Positions 61,117-64,000 of a stretch of 64,000 nucleotides of DNA are shown here, one piece after another. The notes below the pieces were generated by a model. That model worked only from the letters and a program-made list of their open reading frames with translations. It had not been told where the DNA came from and did not search any database. The translations under genes and the position numbers were made by a program. Position 1 is the first letter of the stretch. Each line of letters starts with the position of its first letter. Origin of the DNA: Platerodrilus igneus (lineage: Eukaryota; Arthropoda; Insecta; Coleoptera; Lycidae); assembly GCA_036346225.1 (NCBI GenBank), contig JARFIW010001187.1, positions 496,001-560,000 on the forward strand. The letters are read 5' to 3'.

Positions 61117-63363
61117 CTTAAAATACGTTTCAAACTTTTCCAAAAAGCATTATGCTGTACAGAGGATTGCTTTACGAAAAGTGTAACTATTTTCGGCATC
61201 TTCTATTAGAACATGTATATTTTTATAGAAATCGATTTCTCGTAAAAAGTAGATACTAAATGATGAATGTTTTATAAACGTAAAACAAACCATTCTTAAG
61301 ATATTGATACTACGTACGCAATATTGAATTGAAGAATGTTATTAAGACTTTTTGAGCAGGTAATCTAACAGACGCACCATAGCTGACATAATTTACGAGG
61401 TAAGCAAAAAGTGCAAGTTTGATAATGAAGTAATAGATTCAAAAGTAATGATTAGTCTTAATAAAATTTGGTAATATACTACTTAGCCTTTAAATAAACT
61501 AATGCCAATAAAGGAAAATATATTCAAAATTGTTATTTAACAAATTGTAATAGGCAACCAAATTAATTCACAATTTTTAAAAAAAAATTGATGAATTACT
61601 TTTCAGTTGTTTATTGAAGTTACATGTTTATATTCAGTTTATATCTACTGTTATCTCCTTTCATGTGAAATATACGAAGTTCTTAAGTCTAATTCTTATT
61701 TGAAAAATGAATAAAATTTTAATACGAGATTGCTTATAAATTTAGCTTCTGATGCAGTGTGAAAAATATGTTCTGCATTCAGATACGATAACATACGTAA
61801 TCAAAAGCATAGTATCGGTTCACGAAATTTGTCTCGAGAGATTTCAGCTTAATCAATGCAGTACGCTTGAATAAACCAAAAATCATTAACAATAAATATC
61901 TTAAAGATGTTCGGGGTTCAAGTTCCAGTACAATGTGTTTGAAGCCAACAGAAAGGTTCAATGTGAGAAATGAAACTATTTGTTTGTACTTTCACTAGGA
62001 AAATTGTGGAAGCTAAGCAAACGGATTTCACACAAATTGCTAAACAATAGCAAACCAAGCTGTCTTACTAATTGTTTGCCAAACATTTCATTCGATAAAA
62101 ATGAACCTTTTTTGATTGGTTGTTTACTTGGGACAAAAATGGATTCTGTGTGACAGTTCTAAGAATTCATATCCTTGATTGTCACAAACTAATCCAATAC
62201 CATACACCCCAAAAGTATCTGGAAACCCTAAAAATGTTTTATTCCGTATTTAGTGAACAGAAACCTACATCGCTCCTTATATATAGTTCTCTTGTGAATA
62301 GCATCAGCAGGCAGCACTCGTCTAGAAACAACTTTTTTGGTCAATCCGAAGGCGCTGTCTTACAAGAGCTGCTAAATCTCAAACCTCAAGAATAACTCAA
62401 GAAAAAATTCTGATCTTGGCTGGGAAATGTTACTATACCATCCTTATTCTGCTGACATTTTCACTGTACGAGACACCAACAGTTGAAACTGAAACAATGT
62501 TATAAATGCAGTCTCGATTTTCTTTTTTGAAAACTCGCACATTACTACAGGGTTGGCATAAAAAAAGAATGTTGCATGCAATAGCAATTTTGACGAGTAA
62601 TTGTGCATAACCAATACATAAATCCATTCGTCGTAGTTGCACAAAGTGGGGTTATTTTCTTCAAAATTAAACCTTAAAAGATATAAAAACTCAGAACCTC
62701 CTCATAAACTAAGTTTAATTTGATCCAATAAATAATAAAATGATGCTAATAGCTACTAGCTGCACCTCCTAACACAGGTATCATCTTCAGGCTTATAATT
62801 TAACAATAATTACTGTAAAAATTTACTATTAGCGTTTAAACATTCTTTTGAAAAACATGGAGAAAAAATTACATTACAAATTGCAAATTAATGTATCACT
62901 AGCATAATAAAACTAAGTAAAGGCACAACAAGTGTAATATTTTAAATTTCAATATTTGTATCGACTTAATTTAACCATTTTACAGTCCAAAAATTAGACA
63001 AATTAAATTAAACGTACATCCAACGGTGCTCCCATTTAAAAGAAAGACAACTTGATGTATGACATGAATTATAGATAACCTTAGAGTATATATTATGGTA
63101 GTTTTTAATTTTTAAGTATAGTTAAAAGTGACCAATAATAGTCATATCTTTTGATAACAAAATAAACCATGTTGAAAGTGCAACATATATCATTGCATAC
63201 AAATTTTTTTGAAAACTAAAAATTTAGCTATTGTAGCAAACATATTTGAACAATAATGAAGTAACCTACATCTAAGGATAATGTCGAACAGAGAAAAGTA
63301 CCTTAAGATTTGACCAGAGTAATAAGAAAAACTTTATAATGAAAAATTATGATGTTTTTTAAT

Positions 63364-64000
63364 TTAAAATATTTTTGAACTTGACCAAAAATTATTATTA
63401 CTTTTGGTGATTAGTAGCATTTCCATAAAATCTAATTGAAGGTTTTTATTATCGATGTGGAGAATTTTGAAGTCCTTAGTGTAATCAAAAGAGTGATTAT
63501 TGCGCAGTATATGATTAGCAAAGGAGAAATTAGTATTATTAACAAAATGTATGCTGTTTTGTTGTATACATTTATTACGTTCTACAAATCTAATGAAGAA
63601 TTTTCTGCCTGTTTTCCAATATAAAAGCAAGGACAACTTGAACAATGTAATTGTTAAATGCCAGATTTTTCTATGGAAGGGATTGACTCTTTATTTTTGA
63701 CTAACAATTGGCTACGATTTGGAATATTATTAAAAACAATATTAATGTTGTATTTTATAAAAATATTTTTTTATATGGGAGAAATATAATTGTAGTAGGT
63801 GATAGAATAAAAACGTTTTGGCCCATTGTTAGTTATTGGAAGTAAAGTAGTGTTATGTTTTCTGGATAATTTGTTATATAATTTATTTATAATAAATAAA
63901 GGATTACCATTGTTAACAGCTATTTGTTTTATATTTAGTTCTGATGAATTATTGTCGTTGGAAAGAGGGTAAGATCTATTATTAGCCAACAATGTTCACA
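63364..64000 (-). mobile_element. Penelope-like element, 3' part with GIY-YIG endonuclease
   Basis: Minus frame 63992-63771 has KQIAVNNGNPLFIINKLYNK and ends PKRFYSITYYNYISPI, the RT-to-endonuclease linker seen in Penelope-like elements. Further along are KNKESIPSIEKSGI and CSSCPCFYIGK, and after a one-base shift TGRKFFIRFVERNK (63610-63570) with FANHILRNNHSF. C-x-x-C-x-x-Y-I-G-x-T-G-R-x-x-x-x-R is the GIY-YIG nuclease signature of this class. The element continues past the right edge and is degenerate. Confidence 0.75.

Larger units (their letters stand above)
56443..64000 (-). other. sequence upstream of first visible LRP2 exon, probably intron
   Basis: The exon ending at 56442 begins with an acceptor, so transcription must come from the right. 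No LDL-A, EGF or YWTD coding sequence on the minus strand is visible between here and the edge, so the intron is at least 7.5 kb. 56450-57460, 57620-58190 and 61120-63360 show no recognised feature; the 91-codon plus frame 62120-62395 is unassigned. Confidence 0.6.

Noticed and set aside
62120..62395. 91-codon plus frame
   Set aside because: No family resemblance; AT-rich surroundings make chance frames of this length likely.
1..64000. CRISPR arrays, operons, bacterial signals, tRNA or rRNA genes
   Set aside because: No spacer-repeat pattern, no operon-like gene packing and no recognisable tRNA or rRNA sequence were seen. The tandem repeats present are satellite-like.

Overview
This window looks like nuclear DNA from an insect. 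It is AT-rich, has spliced genes with GT-AG introns, and is loaded with LTR, LINE, Penelope-like, BEL/Pao and DNA-transposon remnants of the kinds common in arthropods. I cannot name the species; a beetle or another insect with a large genome would fit.

Two host genes can be supported. On the + strand is an NHE8-type sodium/proton exchanger (SLC9A8). One large coding exon (3586-5454) carries the signal peptide, a Ser/Thr-rich luminal segment and all transmembrane helices. A last exon (24243-24389) carries the conserved cytoplasmic C-terminus. The 18.8 kb intron between them is full of transposons: a decayed DNA element (about 6050-7890), a palindromic element with a TIR pair (8329-9042), LINE fragments (9997-13650), and a decayed Ty3/gypsy element (14878-about 23395) split by a younger, LTR-bounded Ty3/gypsy element (17281-22154). 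On the - strand is the 3' part of a megalin/LRP2-type endocytic receptor in five exons (56442 down to 45788). Its intron phases add up exactly. The rest of that gene lies beyond the right edge or in unseen exons.

The two genes are separated by about 21 kb. This holds a BEL/Pao element (25355-25552 and 35990-36920) interrupted by about 10.4 kb that contains a satellite-like array (27560-32110, with outlying units at both ends of the interruption). The array is built of two related, alternating monomers. It is followed by an RTE-like LINE (37370-40740) and a decayed hAT (ZMYM1/DUF4371-like) transposase (40840-42330).

The large LRP2 intron (46731-52584) holds an LTR remnant and a 1.17 kb foldback element with a central minisatellite and many TCAAGGTCA nuclear-receptor half-sites. 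Upstream of the first visible LRP2 exon are a possible 49-residue secreted peptide or alternative terminal exon (57466-57615), an inverted 0.26 kb copy of LRP2 coding sequence (58192-58461), a 2.6 kb TIR-bounded element, and a Penelope-like element with a GIY-YIG endonuclease running off the right end.

The strongest second-look items are the dimeric array sitting inside BEL/Pao coding sequence, the inverted LRP2 fragment, the nuclear-receptor-site-rich foldback element, the small peptide candidate and a 40-nt LRP2 intron. All identities come from reading translations by eye; no database search was possible.
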